A stretch of 64,000 nt of DNA from Congregibacter brevis (lineage in GTDB: Bacteria; Pseudomonadota; Gammaproteobacteria; Pseudomonadales; Halieaceae), in assembly GCF_045689245.1 (NCBI RefSeq), contig NZ_CP136865.1, forward strand, positions 1,736,001 to 1,800,000, written 5' to 3'. Both the position numbers and the translations under genes were made by a program. Below the pieces are notes generated by a model. The model was not told the DNA's origin. It was given only the letters and a program-made list of their open reading frames with translations, and searched no databases. Below, piece after piece: positions 42,973 through 52,231 of the stretch (position 1 is the stretch's first letter; the number at the start of each line of letters is the position of its first letter).

Positions 42973-43893
42973 ATGGATTGGGACGACTTAAAGATTCTCC
43001 TCGCGCTATCACGAAAGCGTTCCGCGCGCGGTGCTGCGCAACTCCTGGGCGTCAGTAACTCCACCGTGACTCGTCGCCTGGACGATTTTGAGCGCGATTT
43101 GGGCTCTAGGTTGTTTGACCGTACTCCTGAGGGGTACCGGATGACGCAAGCGGCGGAGAACCTTCTGCCAACCGCCGAACATGTCGAGGAGCTCATGCTG
43201 AGTGCCGAGCGTCAGGTCACGGGCACAGATCAGGAGTTGGAAGGAACCATTCGGTTGACCTTGCCTCCGGCGAGCGGCTTTAACGTGCTCATGCCGCGCC
43301 TGGCCCAATTCGCCGCGGATTATCCCGGTATCGATCTGGAGGTCATCAGCAGTCCGGATGCCCTGGATTTGGGTCGACGGGAGGCCGATATCGCAATCCG
43401 TATTTTTTTGACCGGTTCTTCGCCCCCGGAGAACCTCATCGGTCGGAAAATCTCCGGGATGACCGCGTCTGCCTATGTCCACCGTGATCTCCTCAATCCT
43501 GATGACCCTGAAGATGTGAGTCATCTCACTTGGATAGGTCTACATGGCAATAACTACGATGATTCCTGGAAAAAAGTGTGTAAAAACGGGCACTTACCGG
43601 TTCGCCACGCGGTGTCCGCGATAACTCTGCAAGTGGAAGCGGTACGTTCCAAGATGGGTATGATGTTTGCTGCTTGTGCCATGTTTAGAGATCACCCTGA
43701 AGTCGTCAGGGTGCCCGGGGAAGATGTACATCACTATCTGGATCTATGGGTGCTGACGCATAAAGATTTGCGCTTGTCAGCGCGCATGCGGATTCTGAGA
43801 GAGATTCTGGCGGAAGAGCTTTCACAGCTTCGACCCTACTTCGATAGCTGTTGTGACGAAGAAGAGGGTGTTGCAAAAATGCAGCAAGCGTAG
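42973..43893 (+). CDS. LysR-family transcriptional regulator
   Basis: 306 residues. The N-terminal winged helix-turn-helix reads LKILLALSRKRSARGAAQLLGVSNSTVTRRLDDFE (HTH about 18-40), followed by GTIRLTLPPASGF and the effector-binding domain. The regulated genes are not evident; the closely coupled DHH gene upstream and the small secreted protein downstream are candidates. No signal peptide. Codon use is like the neighbours. Confidence 0.9.
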   Translation: MDWDDLKILLALSRKRSARGAAQLLGVSNSTVTRRLDDFERDLGSRLFDRTPEGYRMTQAAENLLPTAEHVEELMLSAERQVTGTDQELEGTIRLTLPPASGFNVLMPRLAQFAADYPGIDLEVISSPDALDLGRREADIAIRIFLTGSSPPENLIGRKISGMTASAYVHRDLLNPDDPEDVSHLTWIGLHGNNYDDSWKKVCKNGHLPVRHAVSAITLQVEAVRSKMGMMFAACAMFRDHPEVVRVPGEDVHHYLDLWVLTHKDLRLSARMRILREILAEELSQLRPYFDSCCDEEEGVAKMQQA

Positions 43894-43965
43894 TCAATAC
43901 CGGATATCGCGCTTCATTTATGCAGCGCCTATAGTGGGTCTCAACATTCACGAAGGAGATCCACC

Positions 43966-44292
43966 ATGAAGAAAGTCCTCGTTTCAAGCATCGGAATCAT
44001 TCTCGCCACAGGCGCAGTATCAGCTTTCGCCGGCAAGCAAGATCGTGAAAACCTTGCCCAGTGCAAGGCAGACATTGAATCTTACTATGGTGACAGTACC
44101 CGTACTCGACTGCGCAGCATCAAGCGCAGCTCTGGCGAAACCCATCTACGTCTGATGGTTAACCCCAAGGACGGCGAGAACACCGTTATCGTTTGCTCCG
44201 TGAGCAGTGATGGTGCTAGCAGCCTCGCGACCGGCGACGGCGTTGCGCTGTCTTCACCAGAAGCCGAGCAGAAGGTTAGCTTAGCTCAATAA
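43966..44292 (+). CDS. Small exported hypothetical protein (DUF3718-like)
   Basis: 108 residues. A clean signal peptide (VLVSSIGIILATGAVSAFAG, about 1-22) is followed by a mature part of ~85 residues with two cysteines (AQCKADIES and VIVCSVSS) that could form a disulfide. DTRTRLRSIKRS-like and HLRLMVNPKDG stretches recall small DUF3718 proteins; this link is tentative. AAGGAGAT before the ATG is strong. TATAGT at 43930 could be its -10. Confidence 0.75.
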   Translation: MKKVLVSSIGIILATGAVSAFAGKQDRENLAQCKADIESYYGDSTRTRLRSIKRSSGETHLRLMVNPKDGENTVIVCSVSSDGASSLATGDGVALSSPEAEQKVSLAQ

Positions 44293-44334
44293 GTCTTTTG
44301 GGCCGGCTGATTCGCTGGCCCTAAAACCCCCGCG

Positions 44335-44390
44335 GCGGTATCCATGGTACTACCGCATTGTCCCGAGACCTTAGGTTTCGGGTTTTTTTT
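44335..44390 (+). terminator. Intrinsic terminator after the exported protein gene
   Basis: A first hairpin pairs GCGGTA (44335) with TACCGC (44351). The terminator proper is CCCGAGACC-TTA-GGTTTCGGG (44362-44382, one G-T wobble) followed by eight T (44383-44390). Confidence 0.92.
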
Positions 44391-44396
44391 GTCTGC

Positions 44397-44813
44397 TTAG
44401 TCTTCCACGTCATCCACATCCAGCTGGCCACTCAGTCTGCGTCGGATGTGCGACCAGGACATGCCTGCCGCTAGCAGCAGCGAAACCAACAATAGAGCGA
44501 GCCAGGTGAGAGCGCCGGTGGCATCCGTGGAGAGTAAACCGAGATCAATAAATAACCAGATCATGCACCCAAAGAGCGCCGCTCCAAGAGCGATTCCCAG
44601 CCATCCCAAAGAATTGAATGTGGCGCGGAGATACACCAGCCAAGCAATAAGCAGCGCAACGCCTACCAGAGCAGGGAGCGGACCGAAACTGAAGTTTTCT
44701 GATAGCAGCCAGCCCACATAAGAAAAGGCCGTCGGATTGTAGGTGCCAAACACCAGCGCTACGGCAAACAACCACCGGACCAGGAAACTATCGAGTCCAA
44801 AAGACTTTGCCAT
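44397..44813 (-). CDS. DUF6524 four-helix membrane protein
   Basis: 138 residues with four transmembrane helices (about 10-30, 43-62, 68-88, 98-120) and a short acidic C-terminus (DVDDVED). FLVRWLFAVALVFGTYNPT, with the NPT motif, marks the family now called DUF6524. Function unknown. ATG at 44813; monocistronic, convergent with the exported protein gene. Confidence 0.8.
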   Translation of the reverse strand: MAKSFGLDSFLVRWLFAVALVFGTYNPTAFSYVGWLLSENFSFGPLPALVGVALLIAWLVYLRATFNSLGWLGIALGAALFGCMIWLFIDLGLLSTDATGALTWLALLLVSLLLAAGMSWSHIRRRLSGQLDVDDVED

Positions 44814-44922
44814 GTTTATTTCTCCGTCATTCTCTTCAATTAGCTAGCGCAGTTGCACTTCCGTACTATCGTCGAAGAGTAAAGCTAGAGCAAAGTGTGC
44901 AGCGACGCAATCGTGCGTCATT

Positions 44923-45966
44923 TCAGGGTGCCGGAATAGGGTAGACCTGATGTATTTCCTCAATTTTGCGCAACAGATCTTTCTCGAGTTTTATCTCGAC
45001 GCTAGCGATGTTTGTCCGCAGCTGATCCATGGTGGTCGCGCCAATGATGTTACTGCTGGTGAACTGGCGACTGTTTACGAAAGCGAGTGCCATCTGGGAG
45101 GGGTCCAGATCAGCATCCCTAGCGAGGGCAACGTAGGCGTCTGTGGCGGCCTCCGACTGGGGATTACTGTAGCGACTGAAGCGTTCGAAGCGGGTGAGTC
45201 GTGCGCCGGCGGGGCGAGCACCGCCCTCGTACTTACCCGATAACATACCGAAGGCGAGGGGCGAGTAGGCGAGGAGACCTGCCTTTTCTCTTATGGTCAT
45301 CTCGGCCAATCCCACCTCAAAGCTTCGATTGAGGAGGTTGTACGGGTTTTGAATTGATTGCACTCTCGGGAGACTTTTTTCGCGAGAGATCCGTAGATAC
45401 TCCATGAGCCCCCAAGGGGTCTCGTTCGATATACCAATTGCGCGCACTTTGCCGGCCTTGACCAGCTCTCCCAGTGCAGACAGCGTCTCTTCGATAGCAA
45501 CCCCGTCGTCGGTTCTGTGTCGGTAACCCAGTTGGCCGAAGAAGTTTGTGATTCGCTCGGGCCAATGCACTTGATAGAGATCGACATAGTCCGTTTGAAG
45601 GCGCTGTAACGAGGTGTCGATGGCCGCGTGAATCTGTTCCCGGGATAGTCTGGGCCCATCTCGCAGGTGATCAAAGTCGCCACCGGGCAAGCTGCGTCCT
45701 GAAACTTTTGTGGCCAAGACTATGTCATCACGCTTGCCCCGTTTATGCAGCCATTGGCCGATGATGCGCTCCGTGTCCCCCTGGGTCTCGGGGCGAGGCG
45801 GAACCGGATACATTTCTGCGGCATCAAAAAAATTCACGCCCTGACTCACAGCGTAATCCATTTGCTCGGCGGCTTCTTCGTAGGTGTTTTGCTCTCCGAA
45901 GGTCATGGTCCCCAAGCAAATAAGGCTGATATCAATGTCACTGTTGCCGAGTTTTCTGTATTCCAT
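44923..45966 (-). CDS. tas: NADPH-dependent aldo-keto reductase Tas
   Basis: 347 residues of the AKR fold. CLGTMTFGEQNTYEEA, FFDAAEMYPVPPRPETQG, DYVDLYQVHWPERITNF and IQNPYNLLNRSFEVGLAEM follow E. coli Tas almost throughout. Catalytic Asp and Tyr are in DAAEMY, Lys in ATKVSG, His in VHW. The physiological substrate is unknown. It lies 26 nt downstream of the cation efflux gene on the same strand. Confidence 0.92.
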   Translation of the reverse strand: MEYRKLGNSDIDISLICLGTMTFGEQNTYEEAAEQMDYAVSQGVNFFDAAEMYPVPPRPETQGDTERIIGQWLHKRGKRDDIVLATKVSGRSLPGGDFDHLRDGPRLSREQIHAAIDTSLQRLQTDYVDLYQVHWPERITNFFGQLGYRHRTDDGVAIEETLSALGELVKAGKVRAIGISNETPWGLMEYLRISREKSLPRVQSIQNPYNLLNRSFEVGLAEMTIREKAGLLAYSPLAFGMLSGKYEGGARPAGARLTRFERFSRYSNPQSEAATDAYVALARDADLDPSQMALAFVNSRQFTSSNIIGATTMDQLRTNIASVEIKLEKDLLRKIEEIHQVYPIPAP

Positions 45967-45992
45967 AGCGCTCTGATTTTGTCCTTTGCTAG

Positions 45993-46949
45993 TTATGTTT
46001 CTTTGGGGTTGATAGTCAACGGATCATCAGTTTGCCAGTGTTGTACCTCTATGACATCTGCCGGGTCCTGATGGATGACAATATCCGCGCCAGGAAAATG
46101 TTCCAGGATGGCCACTTCAACTTCATCAGAAATACGATGGGCTTCTAACAAAGAGATATCGCTGTCCATTTCGAGGTGGAGCTGAATGATGGCGGTGCGC
46201 CCCGATTGTCGCGTTCTCAAATCATGCAGGCCTTTTACCGAGGCGTTGGCAAGCGCGATCGCCGAAATCTGTTGTTGTTGGTGTTCCGGGAGTTCTCGAT
46301 CTAGGAGTTCATTCACAGCCTGGCGCAGTATTTCGCGAGTCGATACCAGCAGGTAAAGGGCTATGAGGAGGGCGAAGACCGGATCAGCCTGTATCACGCC
46401 CTGACTAGCCAGTAGTAACGCGAGGAGGGTCGCTGCGTTGCTTAGCAGATCGGCGCGATAATGAATGGAGTCTGCGTGAATGGCTGTTGACCCCGTACGA
46501 CGCACGACATAAACCTGAAACATTACTAAAAGCGAGGTCACCACCATCGCCAAAAGCATGACGGCCACGCCCGCGGTTACGGCTGGCATAGGCACGGGGT
46601 CAAAAAAACGGTGCATAGCCTCGTGGATCAAAAAGGCACTGGTGGCCACAATAAGAGCGGCTTGAATTAGTGCTGCAAGAGATTCCGCCTTCCCATGACC
46701 AAAACGATGGTTCTTATCCGCGGGGCTCAGAGCGTAGCGGACGGCAAAAAAATTGATCAGCGATGCAGCTGAATCCATGAGCGAATCCATGAGGGATGCC
46801 AGAATACTGACCGCTCCGGTGCTGATGTAGGCGAAGAGCTTCACGGCAATCAATAGGCAGGCAGTCAGCACGGAAGCAAGCGTTGCGAGGCGCATGAGCC
46901 TCGCGGCTCGCGCTTCCTGATGGCTGACTTCGCCAGACTTAGATTTCAT
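45993..46949 (-). CDS. fieF: Cation diffusion facilitator (FieF type)
   Basis: Proton-coupled divalent metal exporter (Fe, Zn, Co). About 318 residues. Six helices in the first ~210; metal-site motifs SLMDSLMDSAASLINF and HRFGHGKAESLAAL match FieF, and a C-terminal cytoplasmic ferredoxin-like domain follows (IIQLHLEMD). ATG at 46949 (MKSKSGEVSH) is the most likely start. It is divergent from a TonB-dependent receptor 107 nt away. Confidence 0.9.
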   Translation of the reverse strand: MKSKSGEVSHQEARAARLMRLATLASVLTACLLIAVKLFAYISTGAVSILASLMDSLMDSAASLINFFAVRYALSPADKNHRFGHGKAESLAALIQAALIVATSAFLIHEAMHRFFDPVPMPAVTAGVAVMLLAMVVTSLLVMFQVYVVRRTGSTAIHADSIHYRADLLSNAATLLALLLASQGVIQADPVFALLIALYLLVSTREILRQAVNELLDRELPEHQQQQISAIALANASVKGLHDLRTRQSGRTAIIQLHLEMDSDISLLEAHRISDEVEVAILEHFPGADIVIHQDPADVIEVQHWQTDDPLTINPKET

Positions 46950-47056
46950 GGGTCCCAAAGTTGGCCCTAAGCATTGGTCATTGACTGCACGGGGTTTAAG
47001 TCCGCGCCCCAAATGCGTACAGTCGCATCCTCAAATCAGGTAACGATTCTATCACC

Positions 47057-48967
47057 ATGTCTTTCCCACCCTTGGCAACTTCTGCACGTCTGTGCATCGG
47101 TGTCATTTACGTCCACAGCTTCCTCGGCACGACAAGTCTGAGCCTGGCGGCGGCAGCGGAGCTTGAGGAAGTAAAGGTCGTGGGCCGCAGAGATACGCTG
47201 ATATCGACCCTGGGTTCGACCACGACAGATATCATAGCTTTCGATGAGCAGGTTTCCCTTAATCGAACGGTGGGAGACTGGATTGAGCAACTACCAGGCG
47301 TGAGTTTAAACGGCCAGGGTGGTTTGTTTCAGGCCTACAGTATTCGCGGGTTTAGCCGCTGGAGAGTCCGTACCGAGCTAAACGGTGTTCCTATTATTAC
47401 TGACCGCCGTGCCGGTAACTCTGCGTCGTTTGTTCCTCCCGATCTTATTGCGCAAGTGTCGGTCGATAAGTCCGCTTCGTCTACCTTGTACGGCTCCGGC
47501 GCGATGGGCGGGGTTGTCAGTCTCGATTCACGGATTCCCGATGGTAGATCCCTGAAGATTGAGGGAGCTGACAATGGGGAGCAGTTTTCCTTATCTGCTC
47601 TCTCAGGTAGCAGTGAGGGGCTGTCGGCGGGCCTGAGCATCAGACGGGCGGATGACGCTGATGACCCCGATGGAGACTCGCTAAATACAGGCTTTGAGCA
47701 AGTGGCAGGAACCCTCTCAGGCGTTTACGCTCTTGGTGATTTAGATGTGTCCTACAACTGGTTGGGTAGTGCGGGACGAAGTATCGGCAAAAGTAACGCT
47801 TTGTTTCCCGAGCGCCGAGTGAGCAGTTATCCCGATGATAATCATTCCGTTACCCAATTAGAGTTGCGCTCGGGGGGAGACTGGTTTCTTCGAGGCTATC
47901 ACCACTATCAAGATTGGGCAGCAGACGTTGAGCGGCTTGGCGAGCGGCGAAATCTTACCCGCTACAGTTCCCACACCCTCGGAGGTCTGTTTCAGGCGAA
48001 CACCGCAATTCTTGCGGGTACAGGCAGCGTGGGCCTGGAGTGGGTCGGCCGACGCGGAGTGTCCATTAAGGATAAGGAATACAGTCCTGATGGAGAGTTG
48101 ATTGTTGCGCAGGAACTGGTGGATGGTGACGAGGATACTCTTGCCGCCTTTGCTGATCAGCAATGGGTGGTGGGTGATGTCAGCGTAAGCGGAGGACTGC
48201 GATATGACCGGATCGAACAGTCGACCGATTCGAGCAAGAGCTCAGATGGACAATGGTCGAGTAGTGCGGCTCTTGATTACAGCTTTGCTGAGGGCTGGTC
48301 ACTTCGCGGCGAGCTTGCATCTGGCTTTCGCTTTCCCGGATTGAGCGAGCGGTATTTCAATGGTACGACTCCCCGAGGAGAGGTCCTTGGTAACCCTGAC
48401 CTCAAGGCTGAAACACGGCGCAGCGGAGAAATAGATTTAAGGTTCGCGCCTCTATCCTCATCTTTCGATGGTGGGGTGTCGGTGTATTACAGCGATCTAG
48501 AGGATTACATCGAGCGCTACCCCGTCGGACCCGAGCTTGTGTCCTATCGGAATCTGGATGGAGCAAGCGTTCAAGGGATCGAGCTGGATGTCGGTTTTCA
48601 AACAGGACCGGTTAATCACCGACTGAGTTATCAGTGGCAAGAGGGTGAAGACGATGAAGGGAACACCCTTGCGGACCTCAATCCTCCGGCGCTGCACTAC
48701 TTTTTTGCTTGGGAGCGTGAGCAAAGGGGCTTTTACAGCGATCTTAGTTTTCGTGACTCAAGAGATGAATTCGGCGCGGATGAAATACCTCTGGATTCTG
48801 CGTGGATTTGGAATGCGCGCTTCTCTCAACGTCTAGCAAATCGCTGGCGCGCCGAGCTGTTTCTTAGCAACATTCTGGACGAGGAGTATCGTTCCACAGC
48901 GGACGTCGTTGCACCCTTGCAGCCCGGAAGAACAGTCGGTATTCGTTTAGAGTGGCGTGAGAGCTGA
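47057..48967 (+). CDS. TonB-dependent outer-membrane receptor
   Basis: 636 residues. Signal peptide-like start (to about 35), a TonB box region (ELEEVKVVGRR), the plug domain (LPGVSLNGQGG, YSIRGFSRWRVRTELNGVPI), then a 22-strand beta barrel ending in aromatic/Arg residues (GIRLEWRES) as in outer-membrane proteins. The ligand is not readable; the adjacent divergent metal exporter suggests a metal complex. No cysteine pair or siderophore-specific mark was seen. Confidence 0.92.
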   Translation: MSFPPLATSARLCIGVIYVHSFLGTTSLSLAAAAELEEVKVVGRRDTLISTLGSTTTDIIAFDEQVSLNRTVGDWIEQLPGVSLNGQGGLFQAYSIRGFSRWRVRTELNGVPIITDRRAGNSASFVPPDLIAQVSVDKSASSTLYGSGAMGGVVSLDSRIPDGRSLKIEGADNGEQFSLSALSGSSEGLSAGLSIRRADDADDPDGDSLNTGFEQVAGTLSGVYALGDLDVSYNWLGSAGRSIGKSNALFPERRVSSYPDDNHSVTQLELRSGGDWFLRGYHHYQDWAADVERLGERRNLTRYSSHTLGGLFQANTAILAGTGSVGLEWVGRRGVSIKDKEYSPDGELIVAQELVDGDEDTLAAFADQQWVVGDVSVSGGLRYDRIEQSTDSSKSSDGQWSSSAALDYSFAEGWSLRGELASGFRFPGLSERYFNGTTPRGEVLGNPDLKAETRRSGEIDLRFAPLSSSFDGGVSVYYSDLEDYIERYPVGPELVSYRNLDGASVQGIELDVGFQTGPVNHRLSYQWQEGEDDEGNTLADLNPPALHYFFAWEREQRGFYSDLSFRDSRDEFGADEIPLDSAWIWNARFSQRLANRWRAELFLSNILDEEYRSTADVVAPLQPGRTVGIRLEWRES

Positions 48968-48983
48968 GAGCTGGCTCTTTGGT

Positions 48984-49649
48984 TTAACGATGCTCTGGAA
49001 AAATCTCAGGAGGCTGCTCTGGCGCCCACTGGGGATACTTTTCCATGACAGTGGTGAAAAGCGAAAACCCTAGAAGTTTGTCCAGCCAAGCGCGGAGTGC
49101 AGGGTAGGGTGATTGATCAAACCACTCCCGGTCCACGCCGGCAAACTGGCGAATGAAGGGAAATATAGCGATATCGGCGAAACCTTTCGTCGAACCCGAC
49201 AGCCAGTCGCTTTCTTTCAAACACTGCTCGAGTTTTTCTAGAAACTCGCAAGCCTCATCCCGATACCATTCTGAGTCGTGCTCCGGATGTCGGTCGGCGT
49301 ACTTGTATTTGTCGAGCAGCGTTTTAAAGCTCCCGTCATTCTCAGCTATGAGTGAAGCACCGGCGGAATCCTCGTTCCTTGGGAGCCAACCGTCAGGATC
49401 CGCACGGCTGAGCGCCCAACGCATGACATCAATACTTTCATCGATTACTCCTCCATCCGCTAAGACGAGGACAGGTACGGTTCCTTTTTGCGAGGCAGCA
49501 AGCATAGCTGCGGGCTTGTCTTTGAGTATGACTTCGCGCAGTTCTACCTGAGCGCCGGAGTAGGCTACAGCCATCCGTGCGCGGATAGCGTAAGGACAGC
49601 GGCGAAAGCTATACAGTACAGGGAGCCTTGCAGGGTCTTGCTCTGGCAT
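48984..49649 (-). CDS. Glutathione S-transferase family protein
   Basis: 221 residues. Thioredoxin-like N-terminal domain with FRRCPYAIRARM (CPYA, active Cys) and GTVPVLVLADG (cis-Pro) plus IDESIDVMRWAL; all-helical C-terminal domain. Close to glutaredoxin-2-like or MauG-type GST groups; substrate unknown. Convergent with the TonB receptor gene. Confidence 0.88.
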   Translation of the reverse strand: MPEQDPARLPVLYSFRRCPYAIRARMAVAYSGAQVELREVILKDKPAAMLAASQKGTVPVLVLADGGVIDESIDVMRWALSRADPDGWLPRNEDSAGASLIAENDGSFKTLLDKYKYADRHPEHDSEWYRDEACEFLEKLEQCLKESDWLSGSTKGFADIAIFPFIRQFAGVDREWFDQSPYPALRAWLDKLLGFSLFTTVMEKYPQWAPEQPPEIFPEHR

Positions 49650-49867
49650 ATATTGGTGATAGCAAAGATAGTTATTGGTTACGAACTGTACAACCTGGTC
49701 ACAAAAAGTTGCAAACTTACGCAGGTATCTACGGACCTAGGATTCCCATCGCAGGTCAAAAAATTGAGACTGTCGTATTTACCTGTTTGCTATGATTGTG
49801 CCGTGAATTGCTCACTACTCTTTCTTTATTCAGTAGCGGCCCCAAGGCAAGCCTCGTGATCTTGAGC

Positions 49868-51019
49868 ATGGTTGCCCGCGGTTCTACCGCATCAAGCTTG
49901 GTTTTCCTTTACGTCGTGTTGCGGCCTGGGTTTTTGTACGCGGAGTCAGAGCCGTCTCCTACACTTGTTAGCCTTTGGAGTTCGGCAAACCTTTACGACG
50001 CTAGCAGTAATGACTCCTTGTTGCAGAAAATCACTTTGAGCGGGCGCTTGCAAGCCGATGGGGCGATCTTTGATGCAAAACAAGGCCGCTTTGAAGATGC
50101 TCTTTGGCGACGATTCCGTTTTGGCTTTAAGGCGCAGTTGCGGGAAAGCTGGCTCGTGCATGTGGAGGGTGATTGGGATCTCAATGCCAATACGAGTAGG
50201 GGTGATGATGAATCAGATGAGTCGTTTAACCGGTTCACTGATGCCTACATCGCATGGACGCCTAGCGAAAAACTACAAATTAAACTGCTAAAGCAATCCG
50301 CGGGTTTTACCCTTGATGGCGCCACTTCCTCTACAAAACTTTTGACGCCTCAGCGTAACAATCTGACCAATAATTTGTGGTTTACATCTGAGTACTTCAC
50401 CGGAGTTTCCGCAGCTGGAGAGACTGACGGTGGGTTGATGTGGAAGGCAGGTTTGTTCTCGGCGGAGAGCAATGAGGACTTTGGCCTCTTCGAGGCGGGA
50501 GCATTTACGCTGCTGTCGCTTGGCCATGACTTTTCTGGCCACTTATCAGTTGATCGCGCTGAGCTACGCATTGACTACGTCCACAATGAGGAGCGAGAAG
50601 GGGCGCAAACGCCAGATTTATCGCAGGTACTCTCCCTTTCGAGTAAATGGGAAGCCGATAAGTGGGGCTTGTGGAGTGACTTGGCGCTAGGAAATGGCTA
50701 CGGCGATCGAAGTGACACGCGTGGCCTTACGCTCATGCCGTTTTACACTTACAGCCCGCAGTTTCAGGCTGTTCTCCGCTACACCTGGCTAGAGAGTGCG
50801 GATGACAATGGCGTGCGCTTGGGTCGCTACGAACGTGAGATAGTCGAAGAGCGGGGCGATGAGTATCAGGAGTTCTATGCTGGGGTAAATGTGTTTTTTT
50901 ACGGACATAAGCTGAAGTGGCAGTCGGGACTGCAGTTTACGGAAATGCAGGATTCGGCAAACGATGGGGGAGCCTACCGTGGCTGGGGATTCACTACCGG
51001 TCTTCGAGCGTTTTGGTAG
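49868..51019 (+). CDS. Phosphate-selective porin-like outer-membrane protein (OprO/OprP family)
   Basis: About 383 residues. Signal peptide (SLVFLYVVLRPGFLYA), then SGRLQADGAIFD, RRFRFGFKAQLRESWLVHVEGD and DAYIAWTPSEKLQIKLLKQ, the usual start of OprO/P barrels, and a C-terminal ending in Trp (GLRAFW). Ion selectivity cannot be read. ATG at 49868 is preferred but GTG 49856 or TTG 49796 are in frame. The 218-bp upstream gap has no clear Pho box. Confidence 0.8.
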   Translation: MVARGSTASSLVFLYVVLRPGFLYAESEPSPTLVSLWSSANLYDASSNDSLLQKITLSGRLQADGAIFDAKQGRFEDALWRRFRFGFKAQLRESWLVHVEGDWDLNANTSRGDDESDESFNRFTDAYIAWTPSEKLQIKLLKQSAGFTLDGATSSTKLLTPQRNNLTNNLWFTSEYFTGVSAAGETDGGLMWKAGLFSAESNEDFGLFEAGAFTLLSLGHDFSGHLSVDRAELRIDYVHNEEREGAQTPDLSQVLSLSSKWEADKWGLWSDLALGNGYGDRSDTRGLTLMPFYTYSPQFQAVLRYTWLESADDNGVRLGRYEREIVEERGDEYQEFYAGVNVFFYGHKLKWQSGLQFTEMQDSANDGGAYRGWGFTTGLRAFW

Positions 51020-51046
51020 TTGCCATTTTCTCTCTAACAGGAGCCC

Positions 51047-51406
51047 TCAATCCAAAAACTGCCAGGTCTCTGCCCCGTCGAAGGTGCGTAGCTTGAGATT
51101 TTGAGTCACTTCCGGAGCTAGCATGCGCCCATTCACTGCTACACGTTTCGGTTGCTCTTCACTAAGGGAGTCGTAGTGGGTCATGCATCCACAGTTCGCA
51201 CAGTGTTGAAAAGCGATTTGCTGGTCTCCCCAAATGTAAGAGACAAGCTTACCGGGCGCGGCCTTCACCGATGTGGTTTCGGTGTCAAGGAATGCCCACT
51301 GAGCGCCATAGCGTCGACATACCGAGCAGGTGCACTGTACGAGCGTTTCGGGAGTAACACTCAGAGCGATTTTAACAGCGCCGCAATGGCAGCTAGCTTC
51401 GGGCAT
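51047..51406 (-). CDS. GFA/CENP-V family zinc protein
   Basis: 119 residues of the glutathione-dependent formaldehyde-activating (GFA)/CENP-V fold. Zinc cysteines are in ASCHCGAVKI, QCTCSVCRRYG and CANCGCMTHYD. Most members are of unknown activity. It lies on the same strand as, and 33 nt after, the SDR gene. Confidence 0.9.
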   Translation of the reverse strand: MPEASCHCGAVKIALSVTPETLVQCTCSVCRRYGAQWAFLDTETTSVKAAPGKLVSYIWGDQQIAFQHCANCGCMTHYDSLSEEQPKRVAVNGRMLAPEVTQNLKLRTFDGAETWQFLD

Positions 51407-51439
51407 GCGCAGCTCTCCTCTTGTGTGATGCGTTACCGT

Positions 51440-52204
51440 TCAGGCAGTCATTCCACCATCGACCATGTAAACGCCACCATTGAGAAAACCACTCTCTTCG
51501 CTTGCTAAAAACATCATCATGTTTGCAACATCTTCGGGGTCAGCGTAGCGCTCCATGGGTATGCTTGCCTTGATTGCCTGGTATTGAGCGCCCGGATCCT
51601 CAGGCATTAAGCCTGTTTCCAGAGAACGCATCATACGGCCCTCCACCGGAGAGGGATTGAGCGTATTCACACGAATGTTGTGTGGGCCGCCTTCTTTTGC
51701 GCAGGCTCGCATTAGTCCTACTACGGCATGCTTGCTCGTGCCATAGGCGGTCATTCCTGGCGTGGCGCTGACACCCGCGACGGAGGAGGTGATCACGATG
51801 CTGCCGCCACCACTGGCGGCCATGATGGGGAACACATGCTTGATGCCAAGGAATACACCCAACACGTTAACGTTGAATACGGACTGGAAAATGCTCAGAT
51901 CTAACTCGCTTACCGGCATAACGGGCCCTTCAACGCCAGCGTTCGCAAGGAGCACGTCGACGCTCCCGAAAGCCGCGACCGTCGCTGCCACATATTTTTC
52001 GGTGTCGGCTTCTGAGGTAACGTCAGCAACGCTGTAACGCACGGTGTCATCGCTATAGCCAGACGCGACCTCCTGCAAATTTTCTTCGTTTAGATCGACA
52101 AGCATTACCTTGGCACCTGCCGCCACGAAGCGCCGCAGGACGACTTTCGCTATGTCTCCAGCGCCGCCGGTGAGAATCACTGTCTTGTCTTTGACACTGT
52201 CCAT
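51440..52204 (-). CDS. Short-chain dehydrogenase/reductase
   Basis: 254 residues. TGGAGDIAKVVLRRF is the NAD-binding motif (TGxxxGIG variant). ANAGVEGP and SSVAGVSATPGMTAYGTSKHAV show Ser and YxxxK. An acidic residue after the second strand (LVDLNEEN) points to NAD(H). The C-terminus ends GGVYMVDGGMTA as usual. The substrate is unknown. GGAG lies 8 nt before the ATG; likely transcribed with the GFA gene. Confidence 0.9.
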   Translation of the reverse strand: MDSVKDKTVILTGGAGDIAKVVLRRFVAAGAKVMLVDLNEENLQEVASGYSDDTVRYSVADVTSEADTEKYVAATVAAFGSVDVLLANAGVEGPVMPVSELDLSIFQSVFNVNVLGVFLGIKHVFPIMAASGGGSIVITSSVAGVSATPGMTAYGTSKHAVVGLMRACAKEGGPHNIRVNTLNPSPVEGRMMRSLETGLMPEDPGAQYQAIKASIPMERYADPEDVANMMMFLASEESGFLNGGVYMVDGGMTA

Positions 52205-52231
52205 GAAGCTTCTCCGATTTTTATTGTGATC

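Noticed and set aside
49763..49790. Pho box before the porin gene (CTGTCGT...CTGTTTG)
   Set aside because: The two half-sites are 13 bp apart rather than 11 and the second is poor.
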